A program made the translations under genes and the position numbers. From an uncultured Aquimarina sp. (GTDB lineage Bacteria > Bacteroidota > Bacteroidia > Flavobacteriales > Flavobacteriaceae), in the NCBI RefSeq assembly GCF_947496855.1, contig NZ_CANMED010000001.1:310001-374000 (forward strand): a stretch of 64,000 nt of DNA. The letters run 5' to 3'. How positions within the stretch are numbered: the stretch's first letter is position 1; each line of letters opens with the position of its first letter. Shown one piece after another: positions 25,434-33,962 of the stretch. A model generated the notes under the pieces. The model was not told the DNA's origin. It was given only the letters and a program-made list of their open reading frames with translations, and searched no databases.

Positions 25434-25465
25434 GCCTATAAATCTTTTTTAATACCCAGTAAAAA

Positions 25466-26080
25466 ATGCCAGATATTAAAAATGAAGATCTTTTATCATT
25501 ACATTATCAGATAGAAAAAGCTGAGGTTGAACAACGAAAGCTAGAGGATCTTCTTAACGATAAGTCACTAGAATTAAAAAGGAACAGAGCATCTAAAATA
25601 ATGTTTAAAATACTTTGCTCTGTTTTATTAATTACTACAATAGCGTTAATTATATACACGGTATTCTGGATAGATAACGGTGATAGTGGTGTTGCACCTG
25701 AGAATAAAGAATTCTCATCTTTTCAATCAGAGATTAACGGTCTCAAAAATCAGCTGAATGAATTAAAAAAGGATCAGCCTGATCTTAAAAATATAAAGGA
25801 TCTTTATTTATATAGAAGTTTAATAAATAAGGATACCGTTTATTCTGTACAGATACAGTCATTTACAACGGATAAGGTTTCTTTAGTTTCAGAAAAATTT
25901 ACCAATACGTTATTTTATAATGATACTTATTATTATAAACTTAGTTTAGGGATTTTCGAGACTCTCGAAGAGGCTCAGGAATTTAGAAAAATCCTACTTA
26001 AATCGGGTATTATTGATAAAAATATATTTGTTATTTCCTATAAAGAAGGAGAGCGTATACGAATAGAAAACCCTTTCTAA
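25466..26080 (+). CDS. Membrane-anchored coiled-coil protein with SPOR-like domain (paralogue 2)
   Basis: 204 residues. An N-terminal coiled coil with the shared pattern (DLLSLHYQIEKAEVEQRKLE) is followed by a transmembrane helix at about 45-67. A second short coiled coil comes next, and the C-terminal domain, about 128-200, reads DTVYSVQIQSFTTDK and YYKLSLGIFETLEEAQEFRK. That pattern fits SPOR-type peptidoglycan-binding folds. The protein is probably anchored in the inner membrane with its tail in the periplasm. It is followed by a strong terminator that ends the two-gene unit. Confidence 0.72.
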   Translation: MPDIKNEDLLSLHYQIEKAEVEQRKLEDLLNDKSLELKRNRASKIMFKILCSVLLITTIALIIYTVFWIDNGDSGVAPENKEFSSFQSEINGLKNQLNELKKDQPDLKNIKDLYLYRSLINKDTVYSVQIQSFTTDKVSLVSEKFTNTLFYNDTYYYKLSLGIFETLEEAQEFRKILLKSGIIDKNIFVISYKEGERIRIENPF

Positions 26081-26083
26081 AAC

Positions 26084-26115
26084 CAAACCCCCTGTCTGAG
26101 GGGTTTGTTTTTTTA
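26084..26115 (+). terminator. Intrinsic terminator after the coiled-coil pair
   Basis: CAAACCCC (26084-26091) pairs perfectly with GGGGTTTG (26100-26107), with an 8-base loop. A run of T residues follows. It begins 3 bases after the stop codon. Confidence 0.93.
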
Positions 26116-26187
26116 TAAATTTGTCGGTTGAGAACAAATATATTTAGATTAGAACGCGTCTAACGAGTTTTACTTAAAGTTCTCAGT

Positions 26188-28602
26188 TTATCTTAGTTTA
26201 GGATATTCGACAGGATTAACTTCATTCATTAAGTTATAAATTTTCTCGAAAATATCTTCTGTAGAAGGTTTACTAAAATAATCTCCATCAGTACCAAATG
26301 CTGGACGATGTGGTTGTGCACTTAGAGTTTGCGGCTCACTATCCAAATATTGATAAATATTTTGTTCATCAATAAGTTTGTGAAGTATATAACCTGTTCC
26401 TCCACCAGGTACATCTTCATCAATAATCATTAGTCTATTGGTTTTAGCTACACTTTTTACAATATCGTGTGTTAAATCAAATGGAATTAGGGATTGTACA
26501 TCAATTACTTCTGCATTAATACCCAAGGATAATAATTCTTTGGCAGCTTGCTCTACTAGTCTTAATGTTGATCCATAGGAAACCAGAGTTATGTCACTTC
26601 CTTCTTTTACGGTTTCAACTACACCAACGGGTGTTCTGATTTCAGATAGATTGGAAGGCATTTTTTCTTTAAGACGATATCCGTTAAGACATTCTATTAC
26701 CACTGCTGGTTCGTCACTATCCATTAAAGTATTATAAAATCCAGCAGCCTTAGTCATATTTCGTGGTACAAGAATATGAATTCCACGCAATAAATGAATC
26801 AAACCACCCATTTGTGAACCAGAATGCCAGATACCTTCTAATCTGTGACCTCTTGTTCTAACAATTAATGGTGCTTTTTGTTTAGCGAATGTTCTGTATC
26901 TTAAGGTAGCAAGGTCATCACTTAATCCTTGTATACAGTATAAAATATAATCCAGATATTGTATTTCCGCTATGGGTCTAAGACCTCTCATAGCCATACC
27001 TATTCCTTGACCGATAATAGTTGCTTCTCTAATACCAGCATCAGAAACTCTTATGTCCCCAAATTTTTCTTGTAATCCTTCGAGTCCTTGATTAACATCA
27101 CCAATTTTACCACTATCTTCTCCAAAAATTAATGATTCAGGAATTCTACTAAATATTTGATCAAAATTATCTCTGAGAATCAAACGAGCATCTACTGTCT
27201 CTGCATTTTCTGAATATTGCGGTATAACTTCTTTGATGTTAGTAACATTACTATCAAAATCATTATACAGGTGATCACTATATTTAGGCTGAATTTTTTC
27301 TATATAACTGTTAATCCAGTTCTGAAGTTTAGTTTTTTCTGGAAAATCTTCTTTGACAATATATCGTAACGTTATTCGTGTTGCTTCGAGAATATCCTTA
27401 CGGATTGGTTCGTCTTTATCTGCTAATGTTTTTACGAGAGGAGAGATGAAATTTTTGTTAGCACTTTTAGCTTCTACAGCTTTCAGCACAATAAGTGCTT
27501 CCTTTTGTTCCGCAACAATTTCAGATATATAGGCATTCCAAGCGCTCGTCTTACCTTGTCTAACTACTTTTTTACAAGATTTTTCTAATGTAAGTAATTC
27601 ATCAACCGTAGCGACATTATGATCAATAATCCACTCTCTAAATTTTTTATTACAGTCGTATTCGCGTTCCCAATTTAATCTTTCTTCGCTTTTATACCTC
27701 TCATGAGATCCTGATGTAGAGTGACCTTGTGGTTGTGTTAGTTCTTTTACGTGAACTATAACTGGAATATGTTGTTCTCTAGCTAAATCTTCAGCTGTTT
27801 CATAGGCTTCTACAAGAGCTGGATAATCCCACCCGTTTACTACTATAATTTCATATCCATCATGTTTTTCATCACGTCTAAATCCTTCTAGAACTGCAGA
27901 TATATTTTCTTTTGTAGTTTGATGTTTTGCGTGTACTGAAATTCCATATTCATCATCCCATACACTTATCACCATTGGTACCTGTAAAACGCCACCTGCG
28001 TTTACAGTTTCCCAAAAAAGTCCTTCACTGGTACTAGCGTTACCTATAGTTCCCCAAGCTACTTCATTTCCGTTAATAGAAAAATTAGTATTTTCCTTTA
28101 CGCTTTTTTCATTACGGTATACTTTAGATGCCTGTGCTAAACCCAGTAATCTAGGCATTTGACCAGCGGTTGGAGAAATATCAGAACTAGAATTCTTTTG
28201 TTTTGTTAGATTTTTCCAAGATCCATCTTCATTAAGACTATGAGTTGCAAAGTGGCCACCCATTTGTCTACCGGCAGCAAAAGGTTCTTTTTTAATATCA
28301 GTATGGGCATATAAACCTGCAAAAAATTGTTCCACAGTATATTGTTCTATTGCCATCATAAATGTTTGATCACGATAGTATCCTGATCTAAAATCACCAT
28401 CACGAAAAACTCTAGCCATTGCTAATTGAGGTAATTCCTTTCCGCCACCAAAAATTCCGAATTTAGATTTTCCTGTAAGTACTTCTCTCCGTCCTAATAA
28501 ACTACACTCTCTACTTATTAAAGCGATTTTGTAATCTCTAAGTATTTGATCTCTATATTCTTCAAAAGAAATATCAGGTGTAATTGTTGTTTCAGGCTGC
28601 AT
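26188..28602 (-). CDS. 2-oxoacid dehydrogenase E1 component, fused alpha and beta subunits
   Basis: An 804-residue thiamine-diphosphate enzyme, E1 of a branched-chain-type 2-oxoacid dehydrogenase complex. The alpha half, about 1-400, has RDQTFMMAIEQYTVEQFFAG and the cofactor motif region WGTIGNASTSEGLFWET. The beta half, about 470-804, has RIPESLIFGEDSGKIGDVNQ, YLDYILYCIQGLSDDLATL and the GTGYILHKLIDEQN segment. The fusion is known in Bacteroidota. No E2 or E3 gene is adjacent. The substrate (branched-chain or pyruvate-like) is inferred from family only. Confidence 0.9.
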   Translation of the reverse strand: MQPETTITPDISFEEYRDQILRDYKIALISRECSLLGRREVLTGKSKFGIFGGGKELPQLAMARVFRDGDFRSGYYRDQTFMMAIEQYTVEQFFAGLYAHTDIKKEPFAAGRQMGGHFATHSLNEDGSWKNLTKQKNSSSDISPTAGQMPRLLGLAQASKVYRNEKSVKENTNFSINGNEVAWGTIGNASTSEGLFWETVNAGGVLQVPMVISVWDDEYGISVHAKHQTTKENISAVLEGFRRDEKHDGYEIIVVNGWDYPALVEAYETAEDLAREQHIPVIVHVKELTQPQGHSTSGSHERYKSEERLNWEREYDCNKKFREWIIDHNVATVDELLTLEKSCKKVVRQGKTSAWNAYISEIVAEQKEALIVLKAVEAKSANKNFISPLVKTLADKDEPIRKDILEATRITLRYIVKEDFPEKTKLQNWINSYIEKIQPKYSDHLYNDFDSNVTNIKEVIPQYSENAETVDARLILRDNFDQIFSRIPESLIFGEDSGKIGDVNQGLEGLQEKFGDIRVSDAGIREATIIGQGIGMAMRGLRPIAEIQYLDYILYCIQGLSDDLATLRYRTFAKQKAPLIVRTRGHRLEGIWHSGSQMGGLIHLLRGIHILVPRNMTKAAGFYNTLMDSDEPAVVIECLNGYRLKEKMPSNLSEIRTPVGVVETVKEGSDITLVSYGSTLRLVEQAAKELLSLGINAEVIDVQSLIPFDLTHDIVKSVAKTNRLMIIDEDVPGGGTGYILHKLIDEQNIYQYLDSEPQTLSAQPHRPAFGTDGDYFSKPSTEDIFEKIYNLMNEVNPVEYPKLR

Positions 28603-29042
28603 GTGAACGATGTTTTACGGTGTGCGAATTTAGTTAAAATTCAAGCCAATTCCAAGACAAGAAGTATTAAATTTATTAAGGATAATTCATTTAAATTCAA
28701 TTTTCATTATTGAATTCTTTGTTTAGCTCATTTTTTTAAGAACTGATTAACAAATGTTCAAAATTTTCACATTTACTATTTTGTTGATTTGTTATAAAGA
28801 ATATTTGAATTTGTTATTTGTACAAGCTTGCTCGAGTTTGTCGAGTAAACTGCCAATATATTCGTATTGTATGTGATTTTAGCATCGATGCTTTTAAGAA
28901 TGATGTTATTTGGTTCTTTGTTTTATTTAAAAACTTGATTTTTAGTTGTTTTTTTGATGTTTAACTAACTAGATCAAAGGTTAAGTCTATTTTATTCCTA
29001 CAAATCCAAAAAATAATATAACTTAGAACTGTTATTGAAGAT
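28603..29042. other. AT-rich intergenic region with a small hairpin
   Basis: No gene seen. An inverted repeat at 28828-28848 (TTGCTCGA, loop GTTTG, TCGAGTAA, one G-T pair) resembles in shape the hairpin next to the GIY-YIG gene at 36959-36979. The region is divergent upstream sequence for the E1 gene and the YhhN-like gene and ends in an intrinsic terminator at 29043, which makes a short transcript here possible. Confidence 0.4.
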
Positions 29043-29068
29043 CACTATAAGGATAATAGTGTTTTTTT
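29043..29068 (+). terminator. Orphan intrinsic terminator ahead of YhhN-like gene
   Basis: CACTAT (29043-29048) pairs with ATAGTG (29056-29061) around AAGGATA, followed by seven T residues. There is no gene upstream on the plus strand; the nearest gene, E1, is on the minus strand. It must either end an unannotated small RNA or act as a leader attenuator for the gene starting 41 bases later. Confidence 0.7.
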
Positions 29069-29108
29069 ATGGGTAACAATGAATTCTTAGAAATGTAACA
29101 GTGTATTT

Positions 29109-29813
29109 TTGAAAAACATAAGGCTAACGGATATATTATTCTATTTTACTTTCTCAGTGGTTGTTATAATTACTGTTTTTTTTGATAAAAAATATTTAGC
29201 ATATGCTTTACCAATAATGATAGTTTCTATAGGTGTCATTTATTTTGAACGGATACTTAAAATAAATTTTTGGTATGTACTCAGTTTAGTTTCCATGATT
29301 ATTTGCGATACTCTTATTTATACTGATTTTGTTCAGAATTTTGCAACGATATGTATTTTGACATCTATATACTTTATTTCGTGTACACTAGCATTGAGAA
29401 AGTATTTGTTAGTTAAAAATATTAACCGTAATACTTTTTTATCAGTACCTATTTTAGTTAGTTCTGGATTAGTTGTTTATTTGATATATGCTATTGCTCA
29501 ATTACTTATTGATGTCGTAAAAGAGGCTCTTCCAGAGGTAGTTGTTTGTTTAATTGGTTCTACTTTGTATTTGATTTTATCTTATCTTATATATGTACAG
29601 GATATTTCTAAAGAAGGTTTGAAATTAATTGTGGTAGCTTTTTTATGTATATTTATAGTGTCTTTATTGCCTATAAATGAGTTGTTTTATTCAAGTAGGA
29701 TTTTCACTGTATTTATTAATATTGCTCACGTATTAAGTATTTATCTTTTGATGAAATATTTAATAAGAACCACTCCAGAAAAAGAAATACCTCCTAACGA
29801 AAATTATCTTTGA
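29109..29813 (+). CDS. YhhN-like multi-pass membrane protein (lysoplasmalogenase-like)
   Basis: A 234-residue protein with about eight hydrophobic helices and a short charged C terminus. The helix pattern and spacing resemble the YhhN/TMEM86 family, some of which are lysoplasmalogenases, but the catalytic signature is not clear enough to claim activity. The start is TTG at 29109: an in-frame TAG at 29088-29090 precludes a longer version and no ATG lies before the first helix. A terminator-like hairpin sits 41 bases upstream and may attenuate expression. Confidence 0.6.
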   Translation: MKNIRLTDILFYFTFSVVVIITVFFDKKYLAYALPIMIVSIGVIYFERILKINFWYVLSLVSMIICDTLIYTDFVQNFATICILTSIYFISCTLALRKYLLVKNINRNTFLSVPILVSSGLVVYLIYAIAQLLIDVVKEALPEVVVCLIGSTLYLILSYLIYVQDISKEGLKLIVVAFLCIFIVSLLPINELFYSSRIFTVFINIAHVLSIYLLMKYLIRTTPEKEIPPNENYL

Positions 29814-29876
29814 TATAACCAATTTGAATTGGAATATTGAAGGAAGAATTGAGTTTTATTTAAAACTCAATTTTTA

Positions 29877-32702
29877 CTAATACCATTCTCTGGTAAATAG
29901 ACCAATAAGTGTTTGCGGACTTAATGTAATAATAAATCGGATCTGCTCATTGTAGTTGGGTTGATTGATTTCAAAGCCGTTATTAGATACAACAGGAAAG
30001 AAAAGTTCGAAATAATCAGCAACAAGACTTACTCGCACACCCGCATCATATACAAATTTTGTAGACATTCCTTTGTTTTTAACAAAACCAACATCTCCAT
30101 ATGCATATATCCATTTCCAAATATTGGTATTAGCATTAAGGGTAGTAATCCATTGGTTAGCAAAAGGATAATCAAGTTGAGATTTAAACCCTCCTTCTGC
30201 AATAATTATTTGTTGACTTACTAATCCGGCATCTTCACTACGTCCTAGATAGTTAAAATCAAAAAGATAATCGGTTGGTCGATCTAAAGCAAAGCTGAAA
30301 AAATCACCATCTTTCTCAGTATCATTATAAAGAAAAGCTCCTGCGAATAAACGGAGATTTATTTGCCTGTTGTTTAGAAAGACTTTTCTGTAGTTAATAG
30401 TGGTAGATAATTTACTGAAGTTTTTGGCTATTTGATAATCAAATATATAAGATGTAAAGTCTAAAAGATTAAAATCAGAATATCTGTATCTAACATTAAA
30501 AACACTGTAATCAGGAGTTTCTACTGGATTGTTGTCATCTCGTTCTCTAAATACATTTACACTACGTATAGATAATCGTTGTCTCTCATTAGATCTGAGA
30601 TCTTGTGGTCGCCAAGAAAATTCAACAGAAGGAGAGAAGCGTCTAAACAATAAATCGGGCGCATAGCTAAACATACTACCGCTAAACGCATATTTAATCT
30701 GGTAAAGATTATAATCTGCAATTTGATCTCTATATTGAAAAAAAGCTGAACCGATTAATTTTTTAGATAGAAAACCATAACTAGGCGTAATTCTATAGTC
30801 AAAATCTCTTCTTATGAATGTTTTATTGTAAAATTTAGAACCAATGGTTAAACCATCATAAACATTAAATTCAAATTCCGGAATGTAAAACACCTGACTA
30901 CGTGTCGGGTCTTCTATATCTTGTAAAAATCGGAATTGTATGGGTTTATTGAAAATCCCTTTACGGTTTCTGTAGTTGTTTCTACGATTTACTTCCGGAA
31001 TGTTCTGATCATAATCTAAAACTAATTTGTCAATATCTTCGTTAGCAATTTTTACTTTCTTCTTTCCTGTGATATCAGTGATCCAGGTTTTGGATACTAA
31101 TTGTCCATCTCTTAACCCAGCTAATGAGATAGGCATCGAGTTGTTTCTTTTGTTCTTTATGGTAACTTCCAGAGAGTCTTTTCTTCTTTTAACCGATTTA
31201 ATTTTGAAATCTATTTTTTCATTAGTGGGTATAAAGTCTTCAAAAAACCAATCTATATTTTTAGGAGTTAGATTATTTAATGTTTTTTCAAATTCCTTAG
31301 AGCTAGTGAGCTTTAATACATTATCGCTATAATAATTTTTAACAGCTTCGGATAAAATGTTATCGTCTTCTAGATAATCTTCTAAATACTTAAAACCAAT
31401 TCCCGCCTTATAAGCGTTAGCGATATTTTTATTAAATTTCACGAGCTTATCTTGGGGTTCAGTAAGAGGTTGATCCAGAAATAACCTGGCCATATTTTTA
31501 TACCCTAGAAAATACTGATCATTAAAATCTAAATCAGCGGCGTGAAACCATCGAATACCAATAACTTTACTCAGGTTTCCTATGATTTTCATATTTGGAT
31601 AATACTGCTCAGTATAGGACATCATTAAGTAAATATGAATAGCATCCTTTATCCAAGCATCGTATCTAGGGTTTATGATTAATGTCTTTTCTAGATAACT
31701 TTCGGTAATAGATTTTAGCTGTTTAATCTCATATTGAAAACCATCTGGGAACGGTCGTAATATATCTGGTAATTGGTTTAAGCCATATACAGGATTGTTT
31801 TTGTAATCATTTTCTGAGACTAAAATTTTATCAAATGGATATGGGCCTAATCTTTTTTCTAAAAACTTAATGATTCTTTTTGTAGCCACACTTTTCATCT
31901 CAGGCATTAAATCATTATCCTCGATATTACTAATAAGTTTTAACCCATTCATCTGAAGGTTGTAAAACGAATTGTTTTTTTCTAGATATAGGTTTACTTC
32001 GTTTCTGTTTTGTCCACTTAGTTGGATCGTTTTAGTTTTATCGTCTGAATTAAGTATATCTTCTTGATCAAATTCACTTGTAAGGTTGAAGTAAGATGGA
32101 AGTTTTAGATTTATCTTATAATCTGTTAATGGAGCATATAAATCATCAAGATTTTTATGACTATAAGTATTCCATTTTGTATCATACACAGCTGGAACAA
32201 TATACCAATACTTAAGACTAATATCCCCATCTTTATGATAGCCGTATCGTGTAAATTTTTCACTAGGCAGTTTTACTTTATAGGTTAAACTAAACGTAAA
32301 ACTATTTCCAGGGTATAATGGTTTGTCGATATCTAATTTTATAATATCAGGAGTTTTATTAGAACGTTCCCAGGTTAGGCTATTTTTAGATTGATCCGTA
32401 ATAGTCTCAATAGCCGTAGCTCCTCGCTCATAATCTTTTGCAAAATAGAATCGTTTTAAAAAATCTTCAGAAAAGCGTTCGCCAAGTGGAGTAGTTTTAC
32501 TGTTAAAACTATTAGCCCAATCGTGTAAAAATAATTCTTGTAAAGTATCTTTTGATGAATTTGTGTAAGTAATTTCTTGTTGTATTGATATTACTTTATT
32601 TTCTGCGTCCAAGGCACCATCAATAGCAATATAGTGCTGAGCTGATACAGACTGCAATACAAAGAGTATTAAAATGATATGGAATATTTTGGATAAGCTC
32701 AA
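29877..32702 (-). CDS. M1-peptidase-like protein without zinc motif, fused to outer-membrane barrel
   Basis: 941 residues. A signal peptide (about 1-22, ending SVSAQ) is followed by an M1 aminopeptidase-like N-terminal beta domain and catalytic-like region, about 25-490. A beta-barrel region, about 570-941, ends in an aromatic residue (GLFTREWY). Where active M1 enzymes have GAMEN and HExxH, this protein has VYGLNQLPDIL and SITESYLEKTL, and no HExxH occurs anywhere, so peptidase activity is unlikely. The start is TTG, overlapping the upstream stop (TTGA). It probably sits in the outer membrane as a binding or assembly protein. Confidence 0.78.
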   Translation of the reverse strand: MSLSKIFHIILILFVLQSVSAQHYIAIDGALDAENKVISIQQEITYTNSSKDTLQELFLHDWANSFNSKTTPLGERFSEDFLKRFYFAKDYERGATAIETITDQSKNSLTWERSNKTPDIIKLDIDKPLYPGNSFTFSLTYKVKLPSEKFTRYGYHKDGDISLKYWYIVPAVYDTKWNTYSHKNLDDLYAPLTDYKINLKLPSYFNLTSEFDQEDILNSDDKTKTIQLSGQNRNEVNLYLEKNNSFYNLQMNGLKLISNIEDNDLMPEMKSVATKRIIKFLEKRLGPYPFDKILVSENDYKNNPVYGLNQLPDILRPFPDGFQYEIKQLKSITESYLEKTLIINPRYDAWIKDAIHIYLMMSYTEQYYPNMKIIGNLSKVIGIRWFHAADLDFNDQYFLGYKNMARLFLDQPLTEPQDKLVKFNKNIANAYKAGIGFKYLEDYLEDDNILSEAVKNYYSDNVLKLTSSKEFEKTLNNLTPKNIDWFFEDFIPTNEKIDFKIKSVKRRKDSLEVTIKNKRNNSMPISLAGLRDGQLVSKTWITDITGKKKVKIANEDIDKLVLDYDQNIPEVNRRNNYRNRKGIFNKPIQFRFLQDIEDPTRSQVFYIPEFEFNVYDGLTIGSKFYNKTFIRRDFDYRITPSYGFLSKKLIGSAFFQYRDQIADYNLYQIKYAFSGSMFSYAPDLLFRRFSPSVEFSWRPQDLRSNERQRLSIRSVNVFRERDDNNPVETPDYSVFNVRYRYSDFNLLDFTSYIFDYQIAKNFSKLSTTINYRKVFLNNRQINLRLFAGAFLYNDTEKDGDFFSFALDRPTDYLFDFNYLGRSEDAGLVSQQIIIAEGGFKSQLDYPFANQWITTLNANTNIWKWIYAYGDVGFVKNKGMSTKFVYDAGVRVSLVADYFELFFPVVSNNGFEINQPNYNEQIRFIITLSPQTLIGLFTREWY

Positions 32703-33136
32703 CTTTTCTTTAGAAATTTAATCGTGTTACTATTTATGCTAATTGGGACAAGGTAGCAAATACTCTTACTTAATGCAGATACAGGGATATTGGTAATGTT
32801 GTTTCCAGTTGCAGAAAAGGATTTTATTTCTTGTCCTAAAGTATTGTATATTTTTAAATCTATAGGTTCCGTATGAGTATTTATTTGTAAAGATAAAATA
32901 TCATCATTTAATGAATTATTTAGTATTTCATCACCTCCGGCTTCTGTCCCCAATTCACAATTCATAAAAATATCTGGCTCATAACTGTCTATAATAGTTT
33001 CTAATAATTTCTCTTTATTTGTAGGTGGAGCAGAAGGGTAGTTTAGCACATTATAAAACATAGTTTTAATAGTAGCCTGCCCAAATGAAATTTGGGCACT
33101 ATAAAATACTATGACAATTATTAATGTCCTGTTCAT
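32699..33136 (-). pseudogene. Gutted T9SS endonuclease/phosphatase-family gene (internal in-frame deletion)
   Basis: 145 codons. The first 75 are a signal peptide (ending ISFGQ) and the opening of an EEP-type nuclease (IKTMFYNVLNYPSAPPTNKE, EPDIFMNCELGTEAGGDEIL). They run straight into a T9SS sorting domain (LQINTHTEPIDLKIYNTLGQ). The catalytic core that should lie between them, including the GDxN and SDHR segments, is missing, yet the frame is preserved. Its stop overlaps the TTG start of the M1-like gene, so translation through it may be kept to feed that gene. It could still make a small secreted peptide, but not an enzyme. Confidence 0.75.
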
Positions 33137-33174
33137 TATTGAGTTTGCTGAGTTTGCGTGTAAAGAGGTGTTTT

Positions 33175-33864
33175 TTAGAAATTCGGACTTAGATTATATT
33201 CGCCATAGAATTTATCTAATATATCTAATACTTCTTCTGGTGTATCCACAACGTGAATTAAATCCAAATCTCCAGCACTAATATTTCCAAATTTATCCAA
33301 AAGAGTACTTTTTACCCAATCCATTAGTCCTCCCCAGAACTCAGTACTTACTAAAATAATAGGAAATACTGCGATTTTTTTAGTTTGTATCAAGGTGATT
33401 GCTTCAAAAAGCTCATCTAAGGTTCCAAATCCTCCTGGCATTACTACAAATCCCTGAGAGTATTTTACGAACATTACTTTACGAACAAAGAAATAATCAA
33501 AATCTAAACTTTTATCACTGTCAATATAAGGATTGTCGTGTTGTTCGAAGGGTAAGTCTATATTAAGACCTACAGATGTTCCGCCACCTAAATGAGCTCC
33601 TTTATTACCTGCTTCCATAATACCCGGGCCACCACCAGTGATAACACCATACCCGTGTTCTACAATTTTTTGAGCTACATCTACAGTTAATTGATAATAT
33701 TTGTCGTCGGTTTTGGTTCTTGCGGATCCAAAAATAGATACACAAGGACCAATTTTACTCATTCTTTCGAATCCATTAACAAATTCTCCCATGATCTTAA
33801 AGATTGCCCATGAATCATTTGTTTTTATCTCATTCCATCCTTTGTGACGTCGTTCTTTTCTCAT
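33175..33864 (-). CDS. LOG-family protein (TIGR00730 type)
   Basis: A 229-residue Rossmann-like protein. Signature motifs are GGGPGIMEA (77-85) and PGGFGTLDE (143-151), with FGSART near residue 45. The family hydrolyses nucleoside 5'-monophosphates to base and ribose 5-phosphate (cytokinin-activating LOG or nucleosidase PpnN types). Cytokinin production is not implied in a bacterium like this. It lies between the EEP remnant and uvrA on the same strand, with 98 bases to the uvrA stop. Confidence 0.92.
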   Translation of the reverse strand: MRKERRHKGWNEIKTNDSWAIFKIMGEFVNGFERMSKIGPCVSIFGSARTKTDDKYYQLTVDVAQKIVEHGYGVITGGGPGIMEAGNKGAHLGGGTSVGLNIDLPFEQHDNPYIDSDKSLDFDYFFVRKVMFVKYSQGFVVMPGGFGTLDELFEAITLIQTKKIAVFPIILVSTEFWGGLMDWVKSTLLDKFGNISAGDLDLIHVVDTPEEVLDILDKFYGEYNLSPNF

Positions 33865-33962
33865 AAATTATATTTTGAGGTTTTCGGCAAATAGCCAATT
33901 TAACCTTGATTTGTTACTTGTATTAGTTTATTTATTTTAAAGTTGAAGAATATAATGAATCA

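Noticed and set aside
33175..33864. Cytokinin biosynthesis gene
   Set aside because: LOG-family proteins in bacteria are usually general nucleosidases and no isopentenyltransferase gene is nearby.
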